A stretch of 64,000 bases of DNA from Oxytricha trifallax. Its lineage: Eukaryota > Ciliophora > Spirotrichea > Sporadotrichida > Oxytrichidae. Location of the stretch: positions 1 through 64,000 of the forward strand of contig ARYC01017957.1 in assembly GCA_000711775.1 (NCBI GenBank), read 5' to 3'. Below, in pieces: positions 1 through 12,264 of the stretch (positions are counted from its first letter, which is position 1; every line of letters begins with the position of its first letter). Under the pieces are notes generated by a model. That model ran no database searches. It worked only from the letters and a program-made list of their open reading frames with translations, and had not been told where the DNA came from. The position numbers were made by a program, and so were the translations under genes.

Positions 1-251
1 CATCACTACAATGTTGTCCATTTTGATGACTAAAGTCAGTTCCAATAGGGTGCTTGAAAAAAACTTTCTTTATAGGTATAGTTATCAACGTATTTAATTA
101 ACTTTCTTTCATTGTTATTTTATGATTAAAAATCAAATAATTCTTTTTAATTAAAACACATCTATACATTAAATTACATTCATGAAATTTTCTAAATAAA
201 GTGAATTGTATTAAATAATAAAATAGACAAATAAATAATTTAAAACATGCC

Positions 252-465
252 TGATCAGAGTGCTCTGTGTCATTCAACAAAAATGTAAGTTACAAAAAAC
301 ATATCTAACATTTTATTTTTACAGGGGTTGCACCTGACAAGACTGAGGGCGTCAACAAAGAGGGACTTCAGGAAGTCGCAGAGAGAAGGGCGCAGGAAGT
401 CAATATTGGTGATGAAGACGATGAAGATGAGGAGGAAGATGAAGATGAAACGTTTTTTTTTAGAT
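252..465 (+). CDS. Spliced coding segment with acidic tail (unknown protein)
   Basis: Two short coding blocks flank a 40-bp intron at 285-324 (GTAAGT donor, pyrimidine-rich acceptor ending TTTTTACAG). The second exon reads VAPDKTEGVNKEGL and then a run of Asp/Glu, ending in the AT-rich block after about 465. The intron and its position closely match a gene at 47,346-47,578 and a poorer copy near 12,300. It is noticeably less AT-rich than its surroundings. No start codon or natural stop is evident, so it may be one macronucleus-destined segment of a longer gene or a fragment. I do not recognise the protein. Confidence 0.45.
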
Positions 466-816
466 TTACTATTACTACTGTTGTTATTACTATTACTATT
501 ATTTTAAATTAATTTTCTAATTCACTTTATTTTATTTAAAAAGCATCATGATTATAAACACATCAAATACAAGGAAATAACAATTAAATACACTAATCCA
601 TATATTTTAATTTATTTATTCTACCTTTTTGTTATGCATTTTATAAATAATATAAATCATGAAAATTTTTTTAAAAAATATAGCTTAAATTCAAATAATA
701 GAAACATTCTATTGTACAATCATTTGCTTATCTAAGTAATTTTTATTTATTTATTATAGGCGTTCAAATTCATAAAATTCTTATGTTAATTAATATTAAA
801 TAAGTACTACCATATC

Positions 817-1187
817 TGTTCACCCCGAGGTGCACCCCACCCCCTAAACCGCCCACCCCTCCCCACCTTAAAAATGAATCTCCAAGAATACCCACTTTGA
901 GTATGAAAAATCATAATTCCCAAGGACTGAATCGAGCTTCCTTCATTGACATCTCAACTTTCACGACGATATTTAAAATATAAAAATAACATCAAAAATA
1001 ACAATTTAAATGAAAAAAAATTTTGAAAAATTTATGTCATTTTATATTTAAATATCGTCGTGAAAGTGAGATGTCATGAAGGAAGTCGATTCAGTCCTTG
1101 GGAATATGATTTTTCATACAAAGTGGGATATTCTTGGGGGACCTCATTTTTAAGGTGGGGAGGGGTGGGCGGTTTAGGGGGTGAACA
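817..1187. repeat. Fold-back element FB2, short copy
   Basis: The ends are TGTTCACCCC and its inverse GGGGTGAACA, followed inward by C-rich/G-rich arms and then an arm containing TCCTTCATGACATCTCA-like sequence in opposite orientation. The trinucleotide ATC lies immediately outside both ends (814-816 and 1188-1190), a possible 3-bp target duplication. The same terminal arms border the 1.1-kb palindrome at 58,709-59,804. The centre here matches only one arm of that copy, so this looks like a deletion derivative. The standard-code frame at 1060-1308 crosses the right end and is a shadow. Confidence 0.7.
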
Positions 1188-1754
1188 ATCATCACTATCT
1201 AAAAGTATAAGTTCTTGCATTATAGCATTTATCATCAGTAAGTTTTCAAAAATATTTTTGATAAATAGTGCAATGATGAAATTAAGCTTGCAATTTATAT
1301 ATTTATAATCATTTAATCTTTACTTATATAGCAAAACCAAATTCAATTGGGAAATAGGAGTAAAAGCTAATTTTAGATAAGAGCACCTTATTTTATTGGC
1401 AATCAAATTTCTCATATTCATGAAAAACTAAATAAATTTACTTTTTCTAATTATGAATCGTAATATACTTTCTTAATAATATATTTTAATCAGGCAATTA
1501 AATCCATATAAAATGGTTAAATAATTTTAAGAATTAAATAAATATTTATTAAATTCATTATCTTCATCGATTAAAATAATCAAATAAATTCACTCGCTCA
1601 ATAAATAATTTATCTACTAAATCAATAGTTCCTTGTTACTTTAATATAATAGTAACTAAGGGAAAAAGTTACCAGAAATAGGAATCTTAGAAACTTAACT
1701 TAAATCTAAAAATATATAGTTAAAAATAAATTATCTTGTCTTCTTCAATTAAAT

Positions 1755-3310
1755 TAATAATTTTTTAAAAAACTATAATAATAATTTATCATATGGGGTC
1801 TCTAGGACCCCGATCATAAGTGAAAAGAATAAATGTCATTTTTTATAGTATGTTGGTACTATTATACAAAGTGGATCATAACACCAATTCTTATTGATAT
1901 TTGTTCTAGTCACTTCAGGCTTATTGCTGTTTTAGTTGGTCGCTTCAGGACTTGGTATCTGATAGGATTGGAGCTATAGTTTTTCTATTACAGTCTTTCT
2001 ATTTTTTACATTGTGAGCTCTTTGTGTCGGTTAGTGGGAGGTAAGGCTATCTAGTCAAACTTGGGAATATAGTCCCAAGATTTCGATCAGTTAGTTACAT
2101 AATTTCAAATTTGTAACTTCAGAGATCTAATCCTCATCTTTTAGAATTTAGATTAATCGAAGTTATTTAATAGCGTTTTATTATCTCCCGAAGCCAAATA
2201 ATATAAGTTCTTTGATTCGAACGATAACTGTCATAATCTATATCCAAATAAGTTTATTTTTGTATATGTCTGCCATTATTACTTGATATTAATTTAGGGT
2301 GAAGGATCCATCTTATTAATTATTTAATAATAGATCAGAAATTGTACTAAACCTATCCTTAATTCATTTTGAATTATCTCGATTTCTATTGGATGAAAAT
2401 CCCTGAAATTAATATAAGTATTAAATATCTAAAAGGTTTTTGAATTTGGGAGTCTCGGAGTGCTTAAAGAGAAGAGTCGTGACGTATTAGCTAAATTTAG
2501 AAAACTTATGTGTTCTGATCCAATTGAAAAAGATGAAGAACTTAGTTGTAAAATAGATAAGCTTCTAATCTTCTATTGGAAGTCAGTAAGTCTAATTGAA
2601 AGTCTGCTTAGTTTCTGTAGACGAGATAATAATCTAGGTCGTCTAGAGATGGGTTAAATTAGAGCAATTGTAATTCTAAGGGGAAAACTATATCAATTAA
2701 ACAGTTGTCACTATTAAAGAGTTATTATAGCTCAGGAATTGCAATTAAGTATCTTTTCTTTGAGGGAAGACACTTTTGATTCAACTACTTCCTGCGGGAG
2801 TTTGGGAGCTTCATAACCAATTAGAATGCTTAATACGTTTTGTTGCTATGCTCAACGTAAGTTTTATTTCTTCCTTCAAAGCTTATTTATTGTTATGATC
2901 TTCATGGTCATAGAGGTGCTTGTTTGGGTCATCTCTTTATTTGGAAGAGAGAATGATTAGACAGAAAAGAGAATCATTTCCATAATACTTCGATTTTTGG
3001 AGAAGTGCATTTTTTAATGTTTTCGCTTAGTCCATAAATGCTGTTATAAGCAAGGTCTTGGTCCATTGTTATATCTACGTTTTTTAAGAGATATATTTTA
3101 GGTTTCACGAGAAAAAGATGAGAGAAATGTAACGGTCTTATTTAGTAAGGGCATCATCTTTTTTGTAATTTCTATTTTTTTAGGTACTTAAGATTTAGGA
3201 GTTTTGCAGTCAGGTAATTTAATGTCACCAATTTCAAATTGTTTACTTGGGATGTCCTCAAAGCAGGCCAATCCATTCACAGTTGGACTTTAAATCACTC
3301 AACTTTTTTT
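1755..3310 (-). mobile_element. Retroposon-like element Hp, copy 1 (decayed)
   Basis: On the minus strand the element ends in the hairpin GGGGTCCTAGAGACCCC (plus-strand 1796-1812), then a TTATTATTAT-type tail at about 1760-1795. The same hairpin is seen at 37,569-37,585 and, diverged, at 52,905-52,921. The body contains long frames free of TGA on the minus strand, whose C-terminal coiled-coil-like part resembles those of the other two copies. The 5' boundary near 3,310 is approximate and no target duplication was identified. It could be a LINE ORF1-type fragment or a non-autonomous element; no reverse transcriptase motif was seen. Confidence 0.5.
1880..2700 (-). pseudogene. Hp element protein, copy 1
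   Basis: In the ciliate code, one minus-strand frame runs from about 2,700 to 2,280 without TGA and contains blocks such as FNPSLDDLDYYLVYRNQ. A second frame from about 2,276 begins MADIYKNKLIW and continues with KELILFGFGRQQNAIKQL, rich in Gln, Leu and Lys and probably coiled coil. A third short frame follows before the hairpin. The 'FG.Q....IK.L' block aligns by eye with the frames at 52,530 and 37,150. The frame changes point to a pseudogene, and frame choice is uncertain because only TGA stops translation. Function is unknown; nucleic-acid binding would be a guess. Confidence 0.4.
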
Positions 3311-4209
3311 TCATCGTCCTAAACTTGACTCTTATACTCAGGAAAGTTTATTTTTTAATATATTTGTATTAGATAAAATAATAACTAAACTTTATCATTT
3401 CTGAATTAAAAAAAATCATTATTTAAATATTGATACAATAAATATAAATATAAATATAAAAGGAAAAAAAATTATAAATTAAAAAGATTAAATAAAAACT
3501 GAAAACCTTTCTAATCTAAATAATTTATTTTAAATAAAATATAAATATTGTATTTAATTCTTATTTATGTCAATTATATTTAAAATAATTAATTAAATAA
3601 AATTAAAAGCGAACATGAAATGATCCCCTACTTCTCAGTAATTAAAAAGATTCAATATTTTAATTTCACAGTGATAATACAATTCTTTTATTATATAATT
3701 TATTAATAGTTCATCTTTTGCCTATCAATGATTTAAAGAAGATTTGCTTCACAAATATTTTTTCCTAAATTTATTTTTTAATTTTTCGAAATTAATACCT
3801 TACTATACTTAAATTAAATTTTTAATTTGAAAATATACAATGAATTCTTCAAATCATAATATAAGTCTTATACATTCAAAACCCCAAAACCCCATAGTGA
3901 GGTTTATAAGTGCTTTGATTTGTAGGGAATTTGTTAAGGGTTGGGGTTATTAATAGTTTTAAATGTGATATATAAAGTAAATGTACTTAATTTAATCACT
4001 CAAAACGCACTTTTGGATCGTGTGGTTATGGTCTGAAGTTTATTTGCTCATCTACTACTCTATCTGCTCTATCGATATTTCTGCTCTTGAGCTTGGCTTG
4101 ATTATTATTTATTCAGCCATTTATTTCATTAATTATGATACTCTAGTCTTATCTATAAATTGCTTGATTCTTTACTTTGCATCTTTTTCACACCTTGTAG
4201 AGTAGTAAT

Positions 4210-5270
4210 CATTGCGAGGCATATCGCACTCTATTATTATTGCTGCGAGAGCCCACACGTCCCATTGAAAATCTCCATCTCTCCAGTCTTCTCTTTCTGG
4301 ATAGTAACCAAGAGTTCCCATAAACATGCCTAGCCTTAATACCTAACTCTTAAAGCCCTATTGAAATCTATTATAGTTACTTTTATAGGTGAAAGTTTAT
4401 CATAATATTCTCAGGCTTCAAATTTCTGTGTACAAAACCTAATTTGTGAAGCTCTTTCACACCCTGAATAGTTTGCATTGTTATTAATGCAAGCTACTTA
4501 TGATTCATTTGATCAGCTATAAATCCCTAAGCGTCATTTCAAAGAGTGGAAGCCTGAAAGCAAAGCAACATGATTTCTGCCAAGGAGAACAGCATCTAGC
4601 TTTATTATGTATTTGCATTCTTTAAACTAGCTTGAGTGAGTACTTAATACTTATTAGTAAATTCCATCTAGAATTTATCGTCACAAAAAGAGATACTTGA
4701 AAGGATAAATCTTGTAAGCATTTCGATGATCCTTAAAAACTTCTTATCAAAGGAGTCCTCTAGAATTAGGTAGATCTAAAGGGAAGTGTCTAAATCAATT
4801 TAAGCTAGCACTGGAATTTTTTTGTATTAAATTTTGATCATTATTTTTGTAAGTGCAGATGCTAAAAGGTTGCGAGACTTTATAACGCAGTCTGCATCGT
4901 TAGCCTGTTCAAGTACTACGGTTGGAGGATTCTCTTCTTTTTTTTGTGGATAGAAGCTTCATTTCATTCTCTTATTTTTCAACTTCTATTTCTTTCTTGT
5001 GAGCTTTTAAAAGATGCTTCTTTAAATCTCTAGTATGAGTGTATAATTTATGGTACTCAAAGCAATCGTATTTTCCATCAATTTTATCATGCTGTAAGTA
5101 AACAGTTGACTTGGCCTCTCTATGATCCTTCATATGTCTGTACCATCTAGACTTGTGAGCAAAATCTCCTCACACTTTTCACTATAATACACTTCTACTT
5201 CTTCAGTTTAAATTGAAATTTCATTCACTACTTTCTCCTCCTCTCTATCACCAACACACTTGTTTGCCAT
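4210..5270 (-). pseudogene. TBE 57-kD zinc-finger/kinase remnant, copy 1
   Basis: The minus strand around 4,380-4,480 encodes GVKELHKLGFVHRN followed, after a frame change, by KPENIM, the catalytic loop of a protein kinase as seen in the TBE at 20,443-21,863. Cys/His-containing zinc-finger-like blocks lie at about 5,000-5,200. Several frame breaks and the changed HRD (here HRN) indicate an inactive copy. The family role in transposition is not established; the domains suggest DNA binding plus phosphorylation. Confidence 0.6.
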
Positions 5271-5329
5271 TTGTTTTAAGTTTTTAATTTCTATATTAAT
5301 AATAGAGACCTCTAGAGATAGCCCTGGTA

Positions 5330-5631
5330 GTACTTTATGAGTGTTTAGCTCAGAGGTTTCGAAGTACCTACCAACTAAGAAGCAGCTGTCTAATAAACTG
5401 CCTGAAAGAAACTATTTCTTTGGTATACTTGCATCTATAAAAGGAGAATACTAGCAAGAGATAATTCAAGAATCTCATAATAAGAGGAACAGCATCTCTC
5501 CTGAAGACAAGAACAAACAAGGCATAAAGATAAGTGAGAGCTGGTTGTCAGAGCTGCAGAAGCATCCCAATATATCAAGTTAGAATTTAAGCTTAACTCT
5601 TTAGAAAAATCTGGAACTGGAATATTCTTGA
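5330..5631 (+). pseudogene. TBE 22-kD protein, copy 1 (decayed)
   Basis: The plus frame with TAA/TAG as Gln reads KKQLSNKLPERNYFFGIL, then EIIQESHNKRNSISPEDK. It aligns with the intact 22-kD protein at 18,685-19,242 (QLSNKLSERNFFFGVF and EAHKKRYSISPEEK). A frame change sits near the MS start around 5,325, and translation stops at TGA 5629-5631, well short of the full-length protein. The opposite-strand standard-code frame over 5435-5647 is a shadow. Confidence 0.65.
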
Positions 5632-5880
5632 TGAAGGAATAGAGCAAACTTCACAGAGAGCGAAAATCGTAGAAAAAGTATGAAGTTAGCAAGAGACTTT
5701 ACTCAATTATTCAACCACCAGAGTAAATGAACATAGATGGTGGTGCTGCAGCAAGAGAAAAAACCTTGGAAGAGGAAAGCAACAAGAAGAAGAAAAGTAA
5801 GAGAAGCCTGTGCCAACTAAAGAATTTTAAATGTGACTATAATATTCATTAACTTAAGTCTTAAACTTATTTAAATACAT

Positions 5881-7055
5881 TCACTCTCCCTTCTTTAGCA
5901 CACTTTTAAGCCACAAATTATCTACTCTCTTCGCTGAGCTTTTAATAAAGTCGACTGTATCGATTGGTAAGTCATGAATTAAGTGGTATAGAAGAAGTTT
6001 CTTGTAATGACCTTTTAATATACCCCAGAAGAATTCAATTCCATTAAATTGCGGACTGTAAGGTACGTTGAACACTGGTGTTATTCGAAGTCGTTCATAA
6101 CTTTTCTTTGTCTCTTTTGTCTTATGTACTGAAAGATTATCAACGAATAGCAAACAAAACCTGGTCTCTAATACAGGACACCAATGGTAGCGAGAAAGGG
6201 AAGAAAGAGCATAAAATGATTATATATTCCTGGTTGGTTTAATCCCCAGTTTTAATTTATGTAAAGCATTAATAATTAATAATCACGAATAGTATAATCT
6301 CTTATTCAGGGTACTTCTCTCTCAGCTGCTCTAAGAACTTAATTTATTGCTCTGTCTTAATTGAGCGAGGATGTATAACATAAGTTTCTAAACCAGCATC
6401 CTCGCTATTACCTCCAAGGATTGCCATTGTTTGTACCTTGACTTTCTAGTCATATACTTCTATATTACTATGTCTCTTATACCACGACTTCTAGATGAAA
6501 GTGTTGAAGGTAAACATAGCCTCGTCAGCATGTATAAACTTGATATTATTCTATAGAGACCCCTGCATTTAATCATATATATAATTTAAGTTATTACTGT
6601 AAAATGGCAGAGTAAAATCAATTACTCTCTTGATACGATTAACACATTTGTAAGAGATACCATTTCTTTTATAGATGTTCGCTACAGATTAACCAGAGAT
6701 CTTCAGCTCAGAGAATTGGTGATGAAACATAGTAGCTCGTTAGTCGAGAGAGAAGTGAGCCCAATATTTCAAGGTTTTTTCATTGACGAGATAGTCAATA
6801 TGCTTCTATAAGAACTTTGATTTCCTAAATGGTTTAGAATTAAGCTATTATTGCTTTAATTACACAGCAAGCAAGCAAGCAGTGAAAGCGAACAGTTGAA
6901 GGACTTCGCTTTAATAAAAGCACAATAGACTTATAATTAAGTACAGGTTTGATTTATTCACTGCATACTTCACATCCATAACGCAGTTTAAACACTAAAT
7001 CTATATACTCTTCATCATAAATAGACCCCAAAAGCTTGCTATTTTTGTCTCGCAT
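5881..7055 (-). pseudogene. TBE 42-kD transposase, copy 1, split by a retroposon
   Basis: The ATG is at 7053-7055 and the stop at 5881-5883. The frame begins MRDKNSKLLGSIYDEEYIDL, with a helix-turn-helix-like N-terminal region, then HADEAMFTF (first Asp), then LFVDNLSVHKT (second Asp) and NGIEFFWG (Glu). Asp to Glu spacing leaves 34 residues between, the DD34E pattern of IS630/Tc1-like enzymes. A TTGC-type slippage near 6,860-6,870 shifts frame once. A 134-bp Sn insertion at 6151-6284, with the duplication ACGAATAG on both sides, splits the gene right before the second catalytic Asp, so this copy cannot make an intact enzyme. Confidence 0.9.
6151..6284 (+). mobile_element. 5'-truncated Sn retroposon inside TBE transposase
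   Basis: The sequence matches the last part of the full-length Sn element at 43,015-43,752 (AATACAGGACACCAATGG and GAAAGGGAAGAAAGAGC shared). It ends in GCATTAATAATTAATAAT, a degenerate TAA-type tail. The octamer ACGAATAG occurs at 6143-6150 and again at 6285-6292 as target duplication. A truncated 5' end, 3' tail and short duplication are typical of target-primed reverse transcription. The insertion postdates arrival of this TBE. Confidence 0.9.
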
Positions 7056-9327
7056 TTAATTAATAACCCCAACCCCTATCAAATTCCCTACAAATCAAAG
7101 CACGTATAAACCTCACTAAGGGGTTTTGGAGTTTTGATTGTTATTTTGTTAAATATGAAATTTTATTGCCTATATATTTTTCTATAAATTGACACATTTA
7201 TTATTTTTAATAGTAGTAAGTTTATTTTTATTTTAGTGTTTAATTATTAATTTAACTTTTCTTTTATCAATTATTCTTTTTTAATTCTAGTTTAAAAATT
7301 TACAGCCAAAATTATATGCTATTCTTTATTTCAATCTATTTTATGTAATTATAGATTTTAATTATACTTAAGGTTGATAAATTTAAGAATTTAATTAAAG
7401 AATTGCAAAGACCAGCATAATAAACTTATTAAAGCGCTTGTAATAGTCGTAGTAAATTTTATAATTTTCACCATGTTATATTAAATCATTTATTAATATA
7501 AAAATATACTCTTTTATGATGAGTTAATTTAACAATCAATTAATTCAAGAATTTCCTATATAATTTTTTAATAAAACAAATTCTAAATACATTTTTTATT
7601 TTTTATTAGGAGAATTTTTTATTCAGAAATTTTCCTTATTAATAGTATACAATCAACAGAGTTTAATTTTAATAAGACCTAAATCGAATAAGGTACTATT
7701 ACGATATTATTAGTGCTTATTTTATATAGAATTAAGCTTAAGTTTAAAAGGAATACTAGTTAATACTATAGAAATTAAACTATAATTTACTGAACTTATA
7801 AGATATATATTCATGTATAAAGAATTTGGAAATCGGGAAGTCATTAAAGAAATATAAGTAAAAATTATAAATTAACTTTATAATACTAATTGTTTCTTTA
7901 TATATATATATTAATGGATGTATCATCAAAATATTATTATAATTCATAAATAATTATCAGCAGAAATTCATTTGATATCTGAATTAAAGAATATCTTTTA
8001 GCATTCATTTTGATTTATGATTAAATTTGAATATATAATCATACAATTTTGAATTTAAGAATTTCAAATATATAATTATGATGATTTATTTTTTCATTTA
8101 TATAAATCCCTTTGAAGATCTTGTTAACTGTTAATTATTTTCAAATAAATATATCAATATATTTTAATATATAAATGAGTATTAAAATATTTAATAAATT
8201 AGTTGAGTAGATATCATCTTATTTTCAATTTGTTAAATATTAACTTAATAATTGTTAGTAATATTTAAATGAAAAGTGAAAATTTGATGAATTAAATAAA
8301 CCATAAATTCACAAAAATTTCGAGATGTATAAATAAAATTCGAATGAATTATATAAAATCTAACTTGAGTTTAAGTCTATCAAGAATGATGCTTTCTTTG
8401 TATGGTTCACATTTCCTAATATTGAATTGAAGAATTCGAGGAAATGTGTGCTTTGCAGAAAATGGTAAAAAATAAAATTAAATAGTTAGGTTTAAATATT
8501 TAAAACGGACTAATTAGCCTTCAAATAATTTAAAATATAAATTTAGATTTTAATAAATCAAAACTGCCAAGATTTAACATTTTTACACATACAAATGCCT
8601 ATAATTCCTATTTTCATAGACTATGCTTATATCTATTTGCAGTTTGTGTTATAATTTTTAACTTATTAATAGGAATTGATCAATACTATGAAAGAAATAA
8701 ATTTAGAACTAATTAGAAATAATTACCCCTCTACTAACTCTTTCATCATTGTTTTAACAAGTATATTTTACTATGATAAATTCATAGCCATTTAACTAAT
8801 CGTTTTACGTTTAAACCATTAATTTAATTAATAATGTTTTTATTAAAATTAAAATGAAGGTAATAATTTTAATGATTAACTATAATTTATTTTAACACAA
8901 ATAATATTAATTACAATTTATTTAAACACTTTATTATTCATATAAATGTTATAATTTCATTTTATACTGAAATAAATCATTATTCTTAGTCATTCTCTAT
9001 TAAAATTGCCTACTTGTCTGGATTAAGAAAAGCAAGACTGTCGTTTGTCCTGATAAAAAAATGTCTTGATATGTATTTTTTCAGATTTAATAGAAATGAG
9101 ATAATTTATCTATTCTTACCTAAAACCTAACTAATAAATTGTTATTGGCAAACTTGAAAATAACCGAATTTTTCCTTTAAGACCTTCCCCTTAGATCTAA
9201 GACATATAACTATTGTAATTAAACCTTTGATATTTTGATTAATTACGTAAAACAAAAAACCTTCTTTATCTTAAATTATAATTTTTATACACATTTAATC
9301 AGCAATAGTATGAATACTGACATTCAC

Positions 9328-9472
9328 ATTCTCGAAAAAACAAAGTATAGCCACATAGCAAGCTCATAAAGAAAAGCCTTAAGACACCAGTAGTTCAATT
9401 ATCTTTGCTTTTAGATTCACACATTTTCGAAGACATCTTAATGACTCTAGATCTTTTACCTCATCATTTTTT
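9328..9472 (+). other. Possible small coding segment
   Basis: After an in-frame TGA, the ciliate-code frame reads SKLIKKSLKTPVVQLSLLL, then DSHIFEDILMTLDLLPHHFL, and stops at TGA. Composition (Asp, Pro, Val, few Asn/Ile runs) is unlike translated background. There is no start codon, splice site or homolog in the window, so it may be a macronucleus-destined piece or chance. Confidence 0.2.
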
Positions 9473-10899
9473 ATGATATAGCATTTATTAAATATTAAAA
9501 ACTAATTAATAAGTACTATTTTCTAATGATTGTTAACGGAATGATGTATAGCTTATATCTCTTCTGATATATTTATGATAAAGACTACTCATCCACTTAA
9601 TGTGGAACCCTTTAAAGCATGTTAACAAAATTTTAGAGATTTTTTACTACTCCAACTAAGTTATATAAAAAGACTGATTATAATGCTTTAATTATTATGT
9701 TTTCAACTATCTTGGAAGCAATCATTATTAAATGAAGCTCTCTTTATATGAGATTAAATCCATATATTCAAAAAGAAATGTGGTAGAAATGCTGAAGAAT
9801 TATTTTTAAAATGGCTAATTTTTGTATCTTATAATATGTAATAGTTTATATCCCTGGAAAAGATAAAGTATATAATTTTGAGGATTAGAGAAACTTTTTT
9901 AATGAATTATTTGTTGATTAAAACTACTTTATAAGGAATAAAGAAAGAAAATAACAATTAAAAAAGCAATTTAAATATCAAATATTATTTTAGGGATAAC
10001 ATTGACACATTAAACACTTTATAAAATATGATTAATCAAATAGGAAAAGTAAATGCGCATGTGTTCTTGTTCAATTATTTATATTTATGTTTATTGCTTT
10101 AAAAATATTAATAATCTCAAATAACTTAAGTCTTCCACTCAGTTGGATAAAATTATGAATGTTAAGTGAATTTTTATTGAAAAGTAATAATTATTGCTAC
10201 TGATCAAAGTAATATGATTCTTTTATAATTTTGATATTTAAGTGTAAATATTTATTTTTTGAATGATAATAAATTAAAATGCGATCTAAAAACATAAATC
10301 AAGTATTGAGATTGCTTCTTTATTCTTCCATTATCCTCAAATATTAAGTTATTTGTCTAAATAAATCAAGTGTTCCTTAATTTAAAAAAAAAGACATATG
10401 AAATCTCAATCTTTTGGCTATGCATATTGTTTACAATTATTGATTAATTATACAAAGTTTGATATTTTTTTGACTTCCAAAATTTTCATAGCTAAAAATA
10501 CTGATATCTGCCATTAATTTAATCCATTTTAATTTAATTATTAATCAAATTCCGAATTTGTATTGAGTTATTACTCATAAATAAGAAACTTTATTATTAG
10601 GATTTAAGTCTTTTTTTTATTTAAGTGTTTAATAATTTCTATGACTCTCGTATTTTATCTTCTTAAAAAAAAAGAAAAAATAATAATATATTATAAGGCT
10701 AATGTTTATTAATTATCTTTAATACGATTTTGCATTGATTCATTTGGTTAAAATTATCAAATATTTTAAAGGAATCATAGGTATTTATCAACAATCCCTT
10801 ATAAAAAGTTTAAGATTTATTAGGATATCTCTGTATCCAAACTTAATTAAACGAGAAACTTATTTCTCTCAACTGAAATCTATATTTAAAGTTATGATA

Positions 10900-11118
10900 T
10901 CTTATCTATAAAACAACAGCTAAAATTGCAAGAGCAATCATATTAGAAGATTTACTACAAGACGTAATGACCTCTGTTAAATTATTGGCGTTCAATAAAA
11001 TCATTAACGAGAAGGTTATTGAACAGTCAAACACTCTCTAAATGATTGAATAGATAATCCTAAGAGAAAATGAAGAATAATTTTGACATTCAACTTGATA
11101 GACTAGTTAAAAAAGTAA
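10900..11118 (+). other. Possible coding exon ending in a GTAAGT donor
   Basis: The frame reads KIARAIILEDLLQDVMTSVK, then LLAFNKIINEKVIEQSNTL and an acidic stretch, with TGA after QF. In the next frame FDIQLDRLVKK leads into GTAAGTAAAT, a plausible 5' splice site. It looks like a helical protein segment, with one frame change, in otherwise poor AT-rich sequence. There is no known match, and support is compositional only. Confidence 0.3.
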
Positions 11119-11783
11119 GTAAATAATCATCAAACACATTTTTATATGATATTAATAACTGCCTCGTATAATATATGATAGTTCTGAATAAAATTTAACA
11201 ATTAAATTAATAAAATTTAATCAATGAATTAGAAGATAAATCAAATATATATATTGAAGAATTATCAATCAGTAGAACTCATTATATAATATCATTATAT
11301 AATAATGTAGTTAAAATTAAACTGAAAGAGTTATATTTATACACTATAATAATATCAACTTGTAATGATGAAGTGGATGATAATTTTAAATATCTTGAAT
11401 ATAGAAATTGAGATCAAATAAAATAAAGAAATACAGTATGAGAAAATAAATCTATAAACATTAGACAGAAAAGGTTAAAAGACATACACATTAGTTGAAT
11501 ACAATCATGGTTATATATTATACAAGTTTATTAAATAAATAATTAGCATATATTTCTTTAGAAGATTTATAATCCTTGACAATATAAGGAATTTAATTGC
11601 TTAGAAAATAAGACTTTTTTATCTTTATAAACTAAAAGATCATTTAAACACTATATTAAGTGTAATGAAAATAGCACAAGAGCAAAAAATATAATAAACA
11701 CTAAAGTATAAAAATAAGTTTCAAAAGTTATAAAGAATATATTTATTTAGTTTATTTATTATTAAATTAAAAAGTTAATAGAT

Positions 11784-12158
11784 GGGACGACGAACGAAGT
11801 GTACTCACCCTGGTGAGTTACTGAGTTTGTCTAACACCTATCAAGGTTGGATAATCATCCTAAATACACTGGATTATGCTTAGTAGAGACCCTCGAGGTC
11901 TTCCTGTAGGCGGTCTAGCTTTCTAATTTGATAAGGGCCATTTCTCCCCATCAAAAGGAAAAACTGGTCAGATACTGGTCACAAGTCAGATTCTGGTCAT
12001 CTTAGCCTGATGAATGAGATACAAGTGAGGTTAACGAGTCAAGTCGAAACACAAGAGCATGATGTGAGAGCGTCGTGGCAGAAGTGAAATTATCTTTGTG
12101 AATTAACACTCATCTAATTATTATACTCGGGGAGCCGTTGAGCTCCCGATGTGAGTTA

Positions 12159-12197
<39 letters not shown>

Positions 12198-12198
12198 T
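11784..12198 (+). mobile_element. SINE-like element with 3' hairpin and (ATT)n tail
   Basis: A 370-bp body of ordinary complexity stands out from the AT-rich surroundings. It ends in the hairpin TCGGGGAGC-CGTT-GAGCTCCCGA (about 12,126-12,149), then GTGAGTTAATT and about 13 ATT units (12,158-12,198). A possible short duplication TAGAT precedes the element and follows the tail. The body holds three copies of CTGGTCA near 11,965-12,000. The hairpin-plus-repeat tail resembles the ends of the Hp elements, suggesting the same reverse transcriptase could mobilise both. No open frame of note. Confidence 0.65.
12158..12198 (+). repeat. (ATT)n microsatellite tail
   Basis: Uninterrupted ATT repeat forming the 3' end of the SINE-like element. 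The repeat continues into TTTAGATTATTAG, which is where the target duplication may lie. Confidence 0.9.
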
Positions 12199-12264
12199 AG
12201 ATTATTAGTACGAATGCTTTTTATTAAATAAATGGAAACATAATATAACCATTAATTTTATCAT

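Larger units (their letters stand above)
3877..7137 (-). mobile_element. TBE transposon copy 1
   Basis: The left end is CAAAACCCCAAAACCCC and the right end the inverse, GGGGTTTTGGAGTTTTG, with ATT duplicated outside (3874-3876 and 7138-7140), matching the A-N-T target of TBEs. The terminal inverted repeat extends through GTGAGGTTTATA into about the first 60-75 bp. Inside, in TBE order, are a 57-kD zinc-finger/kinase remnant (minus), a 22-kD remnant (plus) and the transposase (minus). The 3.26-kb length is shorter than the roughly 4 kb usual for TBEs despite carrying an inserted Sn element, so other parts have been lost. TBEs are germline-limited and are eliminated from the macronucleus. Confidence 0.93.
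7141..11783. other. AT-rich interval, mostly unassigned
   Basis: About 4.6 kb of very AT-rich DNA between TBE copy 1 and the SINE-like element. I see no transposon ends. Two stretches read more like protein than the background and are listed separately (9,328-9,472 and 10,900-11,118). The rest is low-complexity A/T without recognisable structure. Confidence 0.6.

Noticed and set aside
1060..1308. Standard-code frame crossing the right end of FB2
   Set aside because: It overlaps palindrome arm and flank, has no ciliate-code or motif support, and recurs in part at 59,642 because the repeat does.
3877..3893. C4A4 repeats as real chromosome telomeres
   Set aside because: Only about two repeat units occur, always at element ends, with ATT duplications and continuous sequence outside; these are TBE termini.
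12158..12198. CRISPR or satellite array
   Set aside because: It is a simple ATT tract at the 3' end of a retroposon; no spacers or larger repeat unit anywhere in the window.
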